Positions 36,165 through 52,439 of a stretch of DNA of 64,000 bases are shown in pieces. The notes beneath the pieces are model-generated. The model searched no databases. It was not told the origin of the DNA and saw only the letters and a program-made list of their open reading frames with translations. Source of the stretch: Atherinomorus stipes (taxonomy: Eukaryota; Chordata; Actinopteri; Atheriniformes; Atherinidae); assembly GCA_023101725.1 (NCBI GenBank), contig JALJCO010001058.1, positions 248,001 to 312,000 on the forward strand, written 5' to 3'. Numbering within the stretch: position 1 is the stretch's first letter; each line of letters opens with the position of its first letter. The position numbers and the translations under genes were made by a program.

Positions 36165-37108
36165 AAGAGTAAGCTCACAGGACCTTTATTCATGTCTTTT
36201 CGGCGGTGAGGTCACACCATCTTTGGGAGCCAGTGAAGGATCCTCAATCACCGTGTTGAGATCAATGGAGGGGGGAGCAAGTGTAGAGCTCTCAGGAGCC
36301 GAGAGTCTTTTCCAGTATGGCTAACCCTTACCACCACCGTGTGCTTGCAAAGACTTCTCTCTCTTTGTGAAGCGGTAACTTAACCATTAGCGTCTTTGCT
36401 TGTCAGAAAAAAAAAGTTATAAATCTATGAAAATCACAGCAGAGTCTGATGCGAGAGGGGGCTCACAAATTGCATACAATACAACAGATCACAGTTTCGA
36501 AGGCTAGCACAGATAAAAAAAAAAAAAAGAAGAAGAAAAAAAACACATATGTACCATTTATATAAGACGCACACTGATTGTCTCTTAGAAACTACATATT
36601 GATTCCTTATAAACACTTTTTCTTAAATAAAGTAGTGCATCCATGTCCACACAGCATCCTCATGTCTCTGCCTGCAAGTCGGCAAAGTTGTGTAAGACGA
36701 TTTAAAGAGGTTTGTCCATCCCGAGCACAATTACCTTTAGTTTTGTTCTTGGGCTTTAGTTCCGTGGCTGTGGTGTACTTTTCTGTCAGAGTTCACTCTG
36801 TTCTCAACAGGTGTTTTTTTTTCTTTTCTTTTTTGCGCACAGAGGCACACACTGACATGGACGTGGAGCTACAAATAGTGAATGAACGGGAAAAAAATCT
36901 CTTCGCCAGTGCTGAAATAAATCAAACCTCTCCTCTAGGAGGACCAGAGAGCCATCATGCCAAAAACTGGAGGCCCCTCGGAAACCCTGCCTCGCCGTGC
37001 AGGGCTCACATTTAAGCAGTTTGATTGTGTGTTTTATTGAGGGATGGCAGCGCTTTGTTTCATGCGACCGTCATTGTTTGTGCACGTTTCGACAGCTGGT
37101 TGCTCTGT
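36165..37108 (-). other. otx2: probable otx2 3' UTR
   Basis: Runs from the stop codon down to the cleavage site inferred from the poly(A) signal at 36185-36190. It contains A-rich and T-rich tracts near 36400-36540 and 36817-36833. The length of about 0.94 kb is inferred from the signal, not from transcripts. Confidence 0.5.
36185..36190 (-). terminator. poly(A) signal AATAAA for otx2
   Basis: On the - strand AATAAA is followed by GGTCCTGTGAGC and then, about 35-45 bases on, by a GU-rich TGTGTGTGAGTG. This is a good cleavage context 0.92 kb after the stop. Another AATAAA lies at 37033-37038, only 70 bases after the stop, and could give a short form. Confidence 0.55.
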
Positions 37109-40931
<3,823 letters not shown>

Positions 40932-41150
40932 CTTGGTATTGACGTGTGGAAAGTTCTTTGTTAATTGGTTTCCTTCAGCTGAAATGTTGAAACTCAGTTT
41001 AAATCAAAGACGTCCTGTTGATTAGAAAAATATCACCAAAGCAGCCAGCAGCAGGATCTGGAGCAGAGTTCTTCAGTGGGAGAACAACAGTGCAGATAAA
41101 AGTTCAACGTTGAGTGGTCTGCATCAGATTTTGAATCGACGCGACAGCGG
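40932..41150 (-). other. otx2: otx2 non-coding first exon (5' end approximate)
   Basis: A textbook donor ACCAAG|GTGAGT at 40932/40931 marks the 3' end. The in-frame TGA at 41006-41004 proves that this leader does not extend the protein. The 5' end is a guess, placed about 30 bases after the TATA-like CTAAAAGG (41186-41179, - strand) and 95 bases after a CCAAT box. Confidence 0.55.
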
Positions 41151-41159
41151 CGGACTGAT

Positions 41160-41420
41160 GAAGGAGGTTGCATGTACGCCTTTTAGGATTTGTTGGTGTG
41201 TTGAGAGTGAAGTGGTTTGAGTTAGATTTTGTACAAACTGCCAGCCAATGGGAGCCGCAGTACCGAGCTGAGGTCTGTCTCTGTCTCCGTCTCTCACACT
41301 GGTGGGGAGGGTTCCTTTCTTTCCTTTTTTTTTCTAAGGGAACAAACGTCTCCAGCTACTTTTTTTTTTGACGCACAGTTCTCAGCCAATGGCAGCAAGC
41401 GGGCGACTGACAACATCCCA
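41160..41420 (-). promoter_or_regulatory. otx2: otx2 proximal promoter with two CCAAT boxes
   Basis: Two near-identical NF-Y-type boxes, AGCCAATGGGAGC (CCAAT at 41245-41249) and AGCCAATGGCAGC (41386-41390), both written on the + strand and so inverted relative to otx2. A TATA-like CTAAAAGG lies on the - strand at 41186-41179. The region is richer in CpG than its flanks. Promoter role inferred from position upstream of the non-coding exon. Confidence 0.5.
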
Positions 41421-42336
41421 TCCCACCGCGGAGAGGGTGCACTGATGATAAATAAACGGTATGCTGGTTGATGGGAAGGGAGTTTAAATTCCGTTTATTT
41501 AGGCTATGTTTAATTGCATTTCATTTCAGTTACCTCTATCATGGTGTGAGACATTAAACTTTAAACAGTCTAAACAGACTGATATAAAAAGAGAAATGTA
41601 TCCACGAATACTTTTCGGAAATCATATCAGAAAGTGGCTGACACAAAAAAAGAAAGAAAGAAAAAAAAAGAACAGTTCTATTATAAATGATATTATTTAG
41701 TGGCAACATATGGCCACATTTGTGTCGTTTTATTTTTTATTTTTAACCCCTTTGACGAACATTTTATGAACACGAAAAAGTTCCCATGAAAACAGAAGAT
41801 TTGCTTATGCTCCATCTGATTAAAAAACCGCGGCGTTTTAACCATCTTCAAGAAGGGTTTGGAATAAAAGTAAGAATAAACTGTGGAGGGAAAAAAAGAG
41901 AAAAGTCTAAAGCAGGGCTCGCCATGTGGAGGCTGCACCGTCCTCTCACATTCCAGCGCGTCGCAAAAAGGGGATTTAGGGCGACTTATTTCCTTAAAAC
42001 TGTCCTCCCATCCACAGCGGCAGCCAGTCTCCCATCAGTCTCATGCGGGCCTATACGCCGAAATTTACCAAGAATATTTACAGGTGGGTTTCCACACCGA
42101 ACGGCCGGCAAGTTAGAGGGAACGCACCTGCAGTGCACAAGAGAGATGAGGGAGAAAGTGCACATAAAAAAAGAAAAATGAAAAAAAAAAAAAGCCGGTT
42201 TCCTTGGCGGTGACAAGCAAAGAGACTTTCACTCGTTTCTTAAAGCTGTTTTTGCAACACGAGGGACATGAAATGCTTCTAAATAAAAAGGTAAGCATCT
42301 CTTGATTTTTTTCTTTTTAATTAGAGAGCAGGCATA

Positions 42337-42342
<6 letters not shown>

Positions 42343-42398
<56 letters not shown>

Positions 42399-42400
42399 TA
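42343..42400. repeat. (AT)n microsatellite
   Basis: AT dinucleotides from 42343 to 42388, then ACACACATATATA. A simple repeat 1.2 kb upstream of otx2. Confidence 0.95.
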
Positions 42401-42615
42401 ATATAAATAATGCTATTAGTTATACTAACAATTAATGTTTTGAAGAGCTCGTATAAGGATCTCTTATGGAGGACCAGGAGGCACTGTGAGGGGAAAATAA
42501 GCCTCCTCTACCTCACTTGAATTTTGAACCTGCGTGCCCATCTCAAAATAATATGCCGAGGGTTTTTGTCACGGCTTGGTAAATGTATCATCTTAAGAGG
42601 CTTTGTGGAACACCT

Positions 42616-42710
42616 ACACACACACTCACTCTCTCTCTCTCTCTCTCTCTCTCGCTCTCACACACACAGACACGCACACACACACTGAGGCACACACGGC
42701 GCGCTTGCAC
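42616..42710. repeat. compound (CA)n(CT)n(CA)n microsatellite
   Basis: CA-rich, then an uninterrupted CT run (about 42629-42652), then CA-rich again with CGs interspersed. Confidence 0.9.
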
Positions 42711-43559
42711 GGACACATCCGCACACTTCAAACAGATTTGAATATTGATTTAGATTTATAAACACAGGCAGACCGTGGGTTTTACGAATCGTCACTTGCC
42801 TCTCTCTTCTCCGTGGCTCATGTGGAAAGGCCAGAGTCAAAGGTGCTGTGACAGCTGCTGGGAGGACCGCTTTTCACTCAGAGCTGCAGCCTCGCTGCGT
42901 GGAGTTCACGCAAACTGATGCACAGCACTTTGTGTCAACTCGATAAAGTCAGTGACATCTCTTTTGACAGATTTCGATCGGAAGAAGTAGCTGAACGGAT
43001 CGTAAACAAGGATTTCTGAGACCTGATGTCAGAGCAGAAAAAGTTTTGTTGGGAGTGTTTAAGGAGGAAGCTGCTACAAACTCAGGTATCCCTGTTTGTG
43101 TTTACTTCTTGACTTTTTTGTCATTTATTTCTCTTTACAGTGAGATAAGGAGATGCCTCATCTTTACAAATGTATCATCCTGAATTTGATTCTATTTTAA
43201 TCAATTATCAAACTGATATATTTATATATTCATCCAAATATGTATCTTTATAAACCCTTTGCATCATTTTCAGTCAGTCACATTTTTTTCTACCAGATTC
43301 CAGTTAAACATCACCAAGTTTAGTGCAAGATGCAAAATTCAAGACCTCTATAGCTCTTTAAAGTTATTTTATAAACACACTAACACAAAGAAACAACCAG
43401 TTCACTACTTTCTGTCTGCACATTTTCTTCTGGCATATTTACCAGCTATGGTAATGTATCCTTATTCGAGACTTTTAAACTACAGCGTGAAAAATTATGA
43501 CGTCTGATGCTGTTATCTGCTGGATCTCACCGTTTAAATTGCTAAATAATTTATTAAAC

Positions 43560-43910
43560 TGTAAAGCCAGGCCCTCCGCGGGGACTTTGTATCTTTAAAG
43601 GACGTTTAAAAGGAGAAGGAGTTAAACGCCTCTGGCGAGCATCGCTCCCACTGACTCCCGGCTAATTGACGACGACGGCTTTTTATCTCCGCCTCTGCTA
43701 CACTCAACCTGAGGGTGAGGATTTCACCAGGCCTCCTCCAACCTGTGATTTCCACCAGTTAATGCGTGGCCACGCATCTTTTCAAATGCATTGCACAGCC
43801 CTGGATGTTTGACCCCTGTTTGATAGTCTTGAAAGGAAAAATCGCATTTTAAGATTGGATAATTACTGGCTGACATCCCCCTTCTCTCTCACTGCTCTGT
43901 TCCTTTATCC
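43560..43910. promoter_or_regulatory. candidate upstream otx2 element with 16-bp palindrome
   Basis: A repeat-free, CpG-containing block about 2.5 kb upstream of otx2. It holds CCCGGCTAATTGACGACG, GTTAATGCGTGG and GGATAATTACTGG, and the perfect palindrome ATGCGTGGCCACGCAT at 43762-43777. The palindrome contains two inverted GCGTG cores of the type bound by bHLH-PAS factors. No coding frame. Inference. Confidence 0.33.
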
Positions 43911-44654
43911 AGGCGTGGAAACAAGTAATCAACACCTTATAGAATGATCACATGTATGATTTTAGAAATTAAATAAAAAATATTGAGCTGGAGACTGTTG
44001 AAGCCATTTCTAAATTAATAAAATTGAAATATTTACCATAGAGGTTATATGCATCTTCTAGTCCAAGCTTTCATCTCCTCTACCTCTTTCCCTTCTTTCT
44101 GGATTTTTGCATGACTGCATATGAGGAATGTGTTGGTGGAATTCATTGCTAGCTTAAAGAGAAAGAAAGGGAGCAAAATCCAGCCACACATCCATATAGA
44201 AATGCAGACAAATCAAGAAAAACCTTTCCATTTGCCTTGATTTAATTAAATTTGATTTAATACATCTGTTAACTTTTCATTATTTCACTCAGATTGATTA
44301 TCAATGAAAACAAATGGGTAAAACATAACATTAGATTGTCAAAATATTCCCATCCTTCCATGCAGTTTAACTGCAAACGCTGAAATTAATATGCAAGTGC
44401 AGTAATAATGTCTTTATTTTACATTCTTTGTTTTTACTATCACATAAAGCTAAGAGTCAAACTGATAAAATTCATAATTTGCTGCTGATACAGGCAATTA
44501 TTACAGTAGATATTTGGTGTGTGTTTAGTTGGGAGTGTGTGGGTGACAGAGAAGGGGAAGAAAGAGAGAGAGGAGCTGAAGTGGGATAATCACAAGCTGT
44601 ATTTTAATTAGCCTGGCAGGTTTGATGGATACATTGCAACTGCTGCTGCTTTGC

Positions 44655-44679
44655 AAAAAAAAAAAAAAAAAAAAAAAAA
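44655..44679. repeat. A25 homopolymer
   Basis: About 25 consecutive A. No retroelement body or target-site duplication is obvious beside it. Confidence 0.9.
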
Positions 44680-45882
44680 GAGGCTAAACAGAGGGCTTTC
44701 CCTGCACTGTTCCCTTATCACAAAGGAGCTAAACCTTTGTGTAATGTAACATGTAACTGACCCCAGAGGTCATCAAAACACATCCAGTCTCCTCCCCAGG
44801 GATTAAGGGAGCATAAACTCCATTCAGTTTCTGTTTGGGAAGAGTTTACTGACACAGATGCGTGCAGGAATCTCGAATGTTGGATTTTGATCTCGACACT
44901 AAATCAGAAGTTTTGGTTTAGTTAAAAGTTCTGTGTGAAATGATTACGGGTGTGCTGAATGACGCTGCAGTCTAGTTTTCAGGCTCTGCTTTTATCATAA
45001 AAAGGTGCACTAGTTGTTGAATTATGGGCTTATTTTCTATTAAATTCTCCCCCAAAATTCAAATGTGGAGCCTCCACAGTGGCATGCCTCTGAGTGTTTG
45101 CCAAGTTTGTTCTGTCTGTTAATATGACATGCCTTTTTAATTAGTGCTGTAATTGTTTGTGTTGTGTTTACGCAGGAGTTTGCCAATAAACAAACGGATG
45201 CAATTAAGCGCACTCGCCTTCAGATCGTCTACAAGGAGACAAGGTCAAGATGAGTGGAGCGCTGACGAGGACAAATGAGGCGAGGAAGACTCAAGGTTAA
45301 CGCTAACTGAGTGAACTGTGTGGAGAGTGCTTGTCTTTACACAGTCTGGATAATTTCCCTACAAACAAACGTCCTGCAGTGTTTTTCTACATCACATGTG
45401 CACATTTTAAAACTCAATTGATGATTTATATTTGAGTAATTGCTTAGAAATTAAGCCAATTTAGCTGATTGTCACATTTCTGTATATTCTGACATGTAAT
45501 CAAAGATTAATATTCAAATAAAAAACCGTTTTCCTGACAGTGTTTTCAGAGCTCCAGTCTGTTCTCCCTCTACCTCCACCTTGGCATGAGTAGCCTTCTT
45601 CTGTGTGCGCTGAGGTGCCTGCATGGCGTGGTAAAACCTGCCCTGCAGACCGGACCTCTCAAGTCTTCAAAGGAGGAAGAACTCAATGTGGGGGATTTGT
45701 TCAGGCTTATTTGGTAACCTAGGATTTGAATTGGATTCTTGGAGGCATTCATAACACATTTGAAAATGTTACATTGTATGATTTTGTGTGTAATCCCCAT
45801 AATAAATTCCAGAAATGGTCACAGCGCTCACACAACTGTGACTATTCATGATTTATCAAATGGTTTTCTTGTCTTGGCTCCT

Positions 45883-45913
45883 GGGGAGGGGCGGGGGGGG
45901 GGGGGGGGGGGGG
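45883..45913 (+). repeat. G-rich tract (G4-A-G4-C-G21)
   Basis: GGGG, A, GGGG, C and then 21 consecutive G. It satisfies the usual G-quadruplex pattern several times over. Confidence 0.9.
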
Positions 45914-48900
45914 TTGTTGAGGTGTGTGTTGCCTGCAGGGACTAGAGAGGCGATTGCAGCCATTGGTTTGGGAGAGCCGGTGAATTCTGCAGCCTTTAAC
46001 CTCACTCACTAAACTGTTTTGTTTACTTGACCTGAATATGTGATAGGGTCAGCCACCAAGCTTCCAGAGGGATTCTCGCAGCCCCCCCACCCCCAACAGC
46101 CCTGGAGCATTTCAACCTCTAGTGGATTATACCCACCTGGGAGGAGGGTTAGTGTACATACACACAAACACTACAGTTTATTAAACTCAGTCTCCATTTA
46201 GGGTGTAAAGTGCTTCATAGAATCTTTGAATCTGTATTTTTAATGCAGACATTCTTTATGTTTTGAAATACTGCACTGATAAGGTGAAAATTATTCAAAT
46301 TAAATCCAACTCTTTTCCTAATTTGATAAATAAATTATTGGCCAGGCTAAAAGGTTTTTTTTTTAATCAAGTTCTGCCAATCCTCTAATATAAGTTGCTC
46401 ATTGGCCCATAATTGGATCAAGACACTTCTTACACTTGCAACTAAAGTTCAGACAGACCATCTTTCCCTCTTTGCTCAGGTCAACATCAAACAGTTGAAT
46501 GAATAAAACTTATACAAAGCAAATTTTTTGCAATATTTATTAGCATTAATGTGCAGTTATAGCCAGCCCTGCTCAGATTTGTAGTCTGGTGCAAGTAACT
46601 CGATAAGAGCGAGAGCAATGTTGTATTTGTGCCCTGTCCAAACCCCACTTTGCTTTGAATGACACTTTGGCGATGCCTTGAGCTCCCCACTTTGACTTCT
46701 CAAGCATACCCCCTGTCAGTGCCAACCCTGCCAATTCCTCTCATGTCTTTAATATCTCTCTTTGGGCCCTTGGGTTTTGCCAGTGAAGGCTCCCCTGTGA
46801 CAGTTGGACATCGCCGTCACATTTGGGAGACAGCGGCGGGCGTTTGCAGCGTTCCCAGCCACAGGGCTGTGGGGAATCTGTGATGGCTCGCCTGTCAGCC
46901 GGCCCCTCCCCTGTAATTAGGAGAGTAAACACAGCGTCTGGCTCGGTTTGGGGGACAAGCAGGAGGGAGCGGAGGAGGGGACCATCCGGCTCCTGTCCTG
47001 CCGCTACTTGAGCTGTCCAGGAGCAGCTTTGGACTGACAGACTGTGATGCGCACCCTGTCATATCCCTGCAAAGGGATGAGGTGTGGAGGAGTGTTAACA
47101 TGCTGAGGAGCATCAGGTACCTCCTGTGAGATTGATTTTCATGGACTCGAACCTTTGTTGGGCAACTGAGAGAAAAAAGATCTGAGAGTAAAAAGAAAGT
47201 GCACACTTAAAGTGAAGATGATGCTCCCCATAGCTTTGGTCTGTCAGGTATTACTTGTACTTTCTTTAAACCAGTGCAGAACTGCAGCCAACAGTATCAA
47301 CACACCACCACTAAGCCTTCATCTCTCCTCCCCTCACCTCTCTCCTGGTTGCTGGGGGGACTGGTCAGTGGCTGCAGGAATGTGTTGTGGGCTGGAGTTG
47401 TAGCTGTAGCTTTGGACTGTTTGCACCCTACCCCAGCCACTGCGCTCTACCCAGGCAGGGAGGTGGGCTGTGGGAATGCTAAGACCAGGAGGGGAAGAAT
47501 TTCACCAGAGGACCTGCCAGAGAAATGCCACGCAGGGTGCGATGAAGAGAGCAACCTAGATAGAGAGCGAGAGAACAGAGATCTTAGCCAATTGAAACAC
47601 AGCCTGTCAGTGTCATTCTGGTTTTGTAGGATGCTCACTGATGATGGGCCAGCTGCTGGTGGCCACTCAGACACCGTGGCACCAGATCTGATTCAGATCT
47701 TTGTCAGATGGCGTAGAGTTCAGAAGTCATAAGGATTAAACATTTCAGTTTGAATAATCCACGTTCCCCAGTGTGCCTCTCTTACCTGTGCACATCACCT
47801 GCAATACCATTATTTTAAGTACATTTAAAATGAGATGGTTTGCATCAGTGTGTGCATGCGGCTGACAGGAAGAGTACAAAAGAAGGAGTGCTTGAAGGCC
47901 CTATGTACTTGCCAAAGTCTTTACGGCGCCCAGAGAGCCATGCTGCAGCATCATGGTCCACAGCATGGAAAGACATGGGGCAGATGGGTGCAGTGTAGCA
48001 GCACAACCTCCCCCTTCTTCTCCCAAATGTGAGGCAGCAGTGGTGGGAATGGCACAGTGTGAGAGGGAGTCTGGGTTCATGGCTGAAACAGAAAAGCTGT
48101 TGGAGGGGCATTTGGGGGGCTGGGAGAGAAAGCTGTTTGAGGGGGGGCTTTGGAGAAGCTGTTGGTGGGGAAGGGATCCTGCAATGGAGAGGGAAAGCCA
48201 GTCCCCCCCTGTCACATCCCTTTGAAATCCAAGTGCAGGGGCACGAGCCCAGGGAGGAGTGGCAGCGTGGCCCAGCGCCTGGGCAGACAGGCAGTCACCG
48301 CACTGGGCTGCAGTCCAGCTCGCCTCGCCTGGCCCCTTCCCACTCGAGCCCACCCCGTCTGGCTCAGGCTTATGGGAGTCAGGCAGCCGACCCCCAGTGG
48401 ATAGACCGGAGCCCTGTGCTACTGGGTCCCATCTTAGATCCTCTGCTGGGTTCAAAACAGCGGCAGCATCCCCCAGGGAGAGGTGCCCTGCAGAGATGAG
48501 GGGGTGCATCCTCTGCCTCACAGCTTCTCCTGCACCCAGGCCTCTGGATGGGGGCCCAGAGTAGTCTGCTGCTGATGATAACCCCCACCTCGCCATCAGG
48601 CCATTCTGCCTTCAGGGCCTGTGCAGGTCCACACATCCCCATGGCAACAGTGGCAAGGCTGTGCACACAATGTGAGTGGGCAACAAGCCAAGTGCTGCCA
48701 AATTGGGATGAGGGAGAGACATTTTGGGAGAATGCTCAATCCAGAATCTTTTCACCTTTTTTTTGTCTCGGGGTAATCGTGTTTTTGGCTCCAGTGATCT
48801 AATATCAGACACTTGGACAACATGTGTCATCGAGCAGGGGTCAGCAGCACCAGACACTTTTGTGAGCTTCTTCACTGCTGCTGCATGTTGCTCATTATTT

Positions 48901-49359
48901 CTCTTTTAGGCACTAAAACTGTCAAATTTTATAACCACAGCGACAGGCAAAAAAAAAAAAAAAAAACTCGACCCTGAGGCGGAATTTAACTGATAATTTT
49001 GAGGCATGTGTTGTGTGTTTCAAGAGACCTTGTCACGGCAATATTAAGCCTGCGTAAACACAAGTAGTTCAATGACATCCACAGCAACCACCTAAAGTTG
49101 ATTCCCCACCCCCTCTAAGCCACTAGGAAGATACTGTATAAGTGGATGGGTGGTGTTTACTGAAAGTGGATATCTGCTGTTTGTTTTGTTGCTCTGCTTT
49201 CCGACCGTAAACACTGCATAGATTTCCTTGAGTGGTGTCTGAAACGTGTTTGTGTGTGTGCCATGTGTTATATTTGCTGATAACAGGATTTACTCAAATT
49301 GCGAATCACCAGTTGAGAAAGGTTAATTGTCAGTGCAAGTGGTAGAATGGGCACACGCA

Positions 49360-49480
49360 ATAATTATTAGTCTAAGTTGCTTTATTATTTAATGACACTA
49401 ATTAGGTATTAACCGTGGTCGTCTTTTTGGATGACGACTTCAAATGCATGTCAAATTGCATTAAGTTCACTTTGACATCC
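49360..49480. promoter_or_regulatory. candidate homeodomain-rich element
   Basis: AATAATTATTAG, TTATTATTTAATGACAC, CTAATTAGG and CAAATGCATG lie within 110 bases, with a GACGACTT CpG word between. Inferred from clustering. Confidence 0.25.
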
Positions 49481-52439
49481 ATTTATCAAACCAAAGGAGT
49501 GCTGTTTTGTAGATGTCCTTAGTGTGTTTATTATTCTGAAACAGATCTGTTCTTGAGGTATTGATCAGAAAATTAGCAGAGGGATTTTCTGAAATGGCTT
49601 ATTGAAGTGCATCCTTGTTGTATTTACTGTGTAGGACAATACTTTTCTTTCAGATTGGTGTTTTTTTTCTGTGTTTGGGTTGGTGATTCTAGTTAATTGG
49701 TCATTTTAGCTTACATTAAGAAGACTATTTAACACACAGTCTCAGATGGACCAGTTATAACTCCAGAAAGACATGCAGGGTTTGGTTTGTGTGCCACCCA
49801 TGCGGATAAGACTGGCATGAATCTGGCATTAAGGTGAGGTGGAAAGTGACAAGGAAAGAAAGCAAGAGATCAAGGCATGACTGCCAGTGCATGTCATTGC
49901 CCTACACTCTCATCAAATAGCCCCGTGCTGCTTATGTTGCTGCCCAGACGCAAATTAATTTGGACGCCTGGAAAGACTGCAGAGCCCAGGACTCATCTCT
50001 GCCCTTTAAGAAAGAAAAGACACCAGTGGAGAGCACTCCTCCAACAAGGGGGGGAGCAGGGGCTGAGAGGTTTTGATGGATTTCAGTGGAGGGCAACACA
50101 GTGTCTGGAATAAGATGGGAGGGTACAGAGGACACGGTTGAATATGCTTGTCCTGCTATGATGACAAGATGGCTCAGCCACCACTGTGCCGCTGGCCTCC
50201 CCCTGCTTTCGTCCTCCCCCTTCTTTCCCCCTGGTACTCCCCCCCACACACCCCTCCAGGACACCAGAGAGGGAGGAAGGAGAAGAGTACTGAAGGTTAG
50301 CTGCCGTTTAATCTTCTCCTTGGCTCACTGAAGATTCTTTCACTACATGCCCCACTCTCTCTTCGCCCCAAATCTGTACCTGCTCATCCCTGGGCCCGCT
50401 TTACAGGGGAGCTCTTGATCAGTGAGGTGATGGAGAATGGTCCTCGTCACACACTCCAAATAGGATCAGATTGCCTGGGAGTAAAAGGTGAGAGCCACAT
50501 GGAGTCTGGTTTATAAAAAACATGAGTAGGTGGTGGTGTGGAGATGCTTCAGCGACCAGACACTACCAATATAATGAACTCTGTTTGAAATGGACTGTCC
50601 AGGGTTTGGAGGTTTTAAAAGAAATTGTGCTGCAGAACAACCGTGATACTCCAGTACATATGTTTGCTGGTACGGAGATTGGCCAAGAAAGGAGGGGAGG
50701 GAGGCGGAGGTCTTGTTCTCCACTGGCATGTCGTTGGCATGTCGTTAACCTCCCAGGGCTGGGGGGGGGGGGGGAATCAGGCCTGTGTGAGCTTTAAACT
50801 CAGGGTTCGTTTGAAAGGTTCCTGTGGAGAGCTGGAGCCCCGCTGGAGGACAAGGTAACAAAACAGCAGCATGCTGACAAAAGGAGGGATGGACACTGGA
50901 GTAAAGGGTTAAATAAAAACACATGCTGGGGCACAGAACGACCCCCTGGGCCCAGTATTATACATTTAAGTGGCTCAAATTAAGTGTTTCAATAATATGG
51001 AAATGTATACCATTTCATTTACAGCAAACTCATCACTGAATTAAAAATGATGTATGAATGTAAAATAGAAACAGTTCCTTCAGTTTTACATCTTTTTTTG
51101 TGTGTTCTCTTGATATTTTAGGTCTGGTATTATAGCCTTGTTCATGCTCTCTTTTTTTCATTTCTTGGAGGTCATTTTTAGTTTCTGTTCAGTTTTTGAG
51201 TCTGTTTTAATCTGACATTTTTTCTGTCTTTTTTGCCATTTTGTGTCATTCATGGTCATTTTACATTTTTTAAAATCTATATAAGTGTGTTTATTTCCCC
51301 CCTCTAGGCATTGTTTCTATACTATGACAATGAAGATCAATTCAATATTGAATTCAATCTATGAAGTTAATGTGCACTTTTATGTTGTTGTTTTGGCCCT
51401 TTGGTAGTTTTGCATCTGTTCATTGTCTTTCTTTTAAATGTGGTCATATTTCAACTTGAACCAACTTACAGTACATCTCCCTCCTTTCTATCATTTTAGA
51501 CCTATTTCCGGTCATTTGGCATCTGTTTGACTATTTTTCATTCCCTTGTGGTAATATTTAATCTTTATGACAACTTTGTCATTGTTTGTGGTCATTGTAC
51601 ATCTTTTTTTTCTTTCTTTTTTCAGCCCAATAGGCCCATTCTGTCTTTATTTCATAAATAGAGAAGTTCTCTCTGAAAAGAAGCAGAAGCAATAATTGGA
51701 GATTTGTGGAAATATGCTTGCTTTTCTTTCCTGCAGAGAGTTGGTTGAGCAGATTGATGCCACTCTGTTTGTACTCTGAATGTGAAACTACAATAAACAG
51801 CTACTTATCAAACAAAGACTGGAAATGGGGGGAAAACTCCAACACATTGCACATTGTTTGACAAAACTCTACCAAAGCAAACACCAGAACGCAACAAGAT
51901 GCATTTTTATAGTGAGAGGGAAAAATGAAATAAACCATTTTGGGATATTTTTAGGTTCAGCGTTGAGAAGAAAAATGCAGAGAGGTTTGAGAACAAGGGC
52001 TTGGTAACTCTTGCTAGTCTTGTGATCAAACACCAGTGGTGACACTACAAACTTCTATCCCCTCTTTTCAGCATTGCACTTTCCACCCCCTTCTTTTCTA
52101 CAGTAGTAATGCCCCTCACTATTTTTCTACATCTTATCCCTTTTAATTAGAAAGCAAATTCTGCAGCCTGGAGAGACCTAATCCCCTACTGCCCAACAAT
52201 GCACAGAGTGGCTTTGAACAGCCGACCTGCAACCTCAACCCCCAGTGCTTCAAATCCCCCCCGCCCCAACCCTGCTGGACCTTTTGGGGGGGGGAAGGGG
52301 CCTTTTTCTTCTCAGAACATTATTACTGAAGGATACAAGCACTGTGGTATTTGCAGAACTACATATTTGCATTTTAGGAATGTTAATAGTAATTAACAAC
52401 TAAGTGACACATGTGACAAAATACACAAATGCAAGCCAT

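Larger units (their letters stand above)
41421..43560. other. otx2 upstream flank, proximal
   Basis: No protein gene recognised. Moderately CpG-rich patches lie at 41930-42130 and 42690-42720. Contains an (AT)n array at 42343-42400 and a (CA)/(CT)/(CA) compound repeat at 42616-42710. A strong + strand donor AAAAAG|GTAAGC at 42290/42291 could belong to a divergent non-coding transcript. Confidence 0.55.
43911..48999. other. otx2 upstream flank, middle
   Basis: No gene recognised. Contains an A25 run at 44655-44679, a possible non-coding exon at 45180-45295, a G21 run at 45893-45913 and a GC-rich zone at 46780-48670. Several frames in that zone (up to 231 codons, on both strands) overlap without resemblance to a known family. 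Confidence 0.55.

Noticed and set aside
47835..48596. Protein gene in the GC-rich zone
   Set aside because: Overlapping frames on both strands with no domain or splice support; kept only as a non-coding observation.
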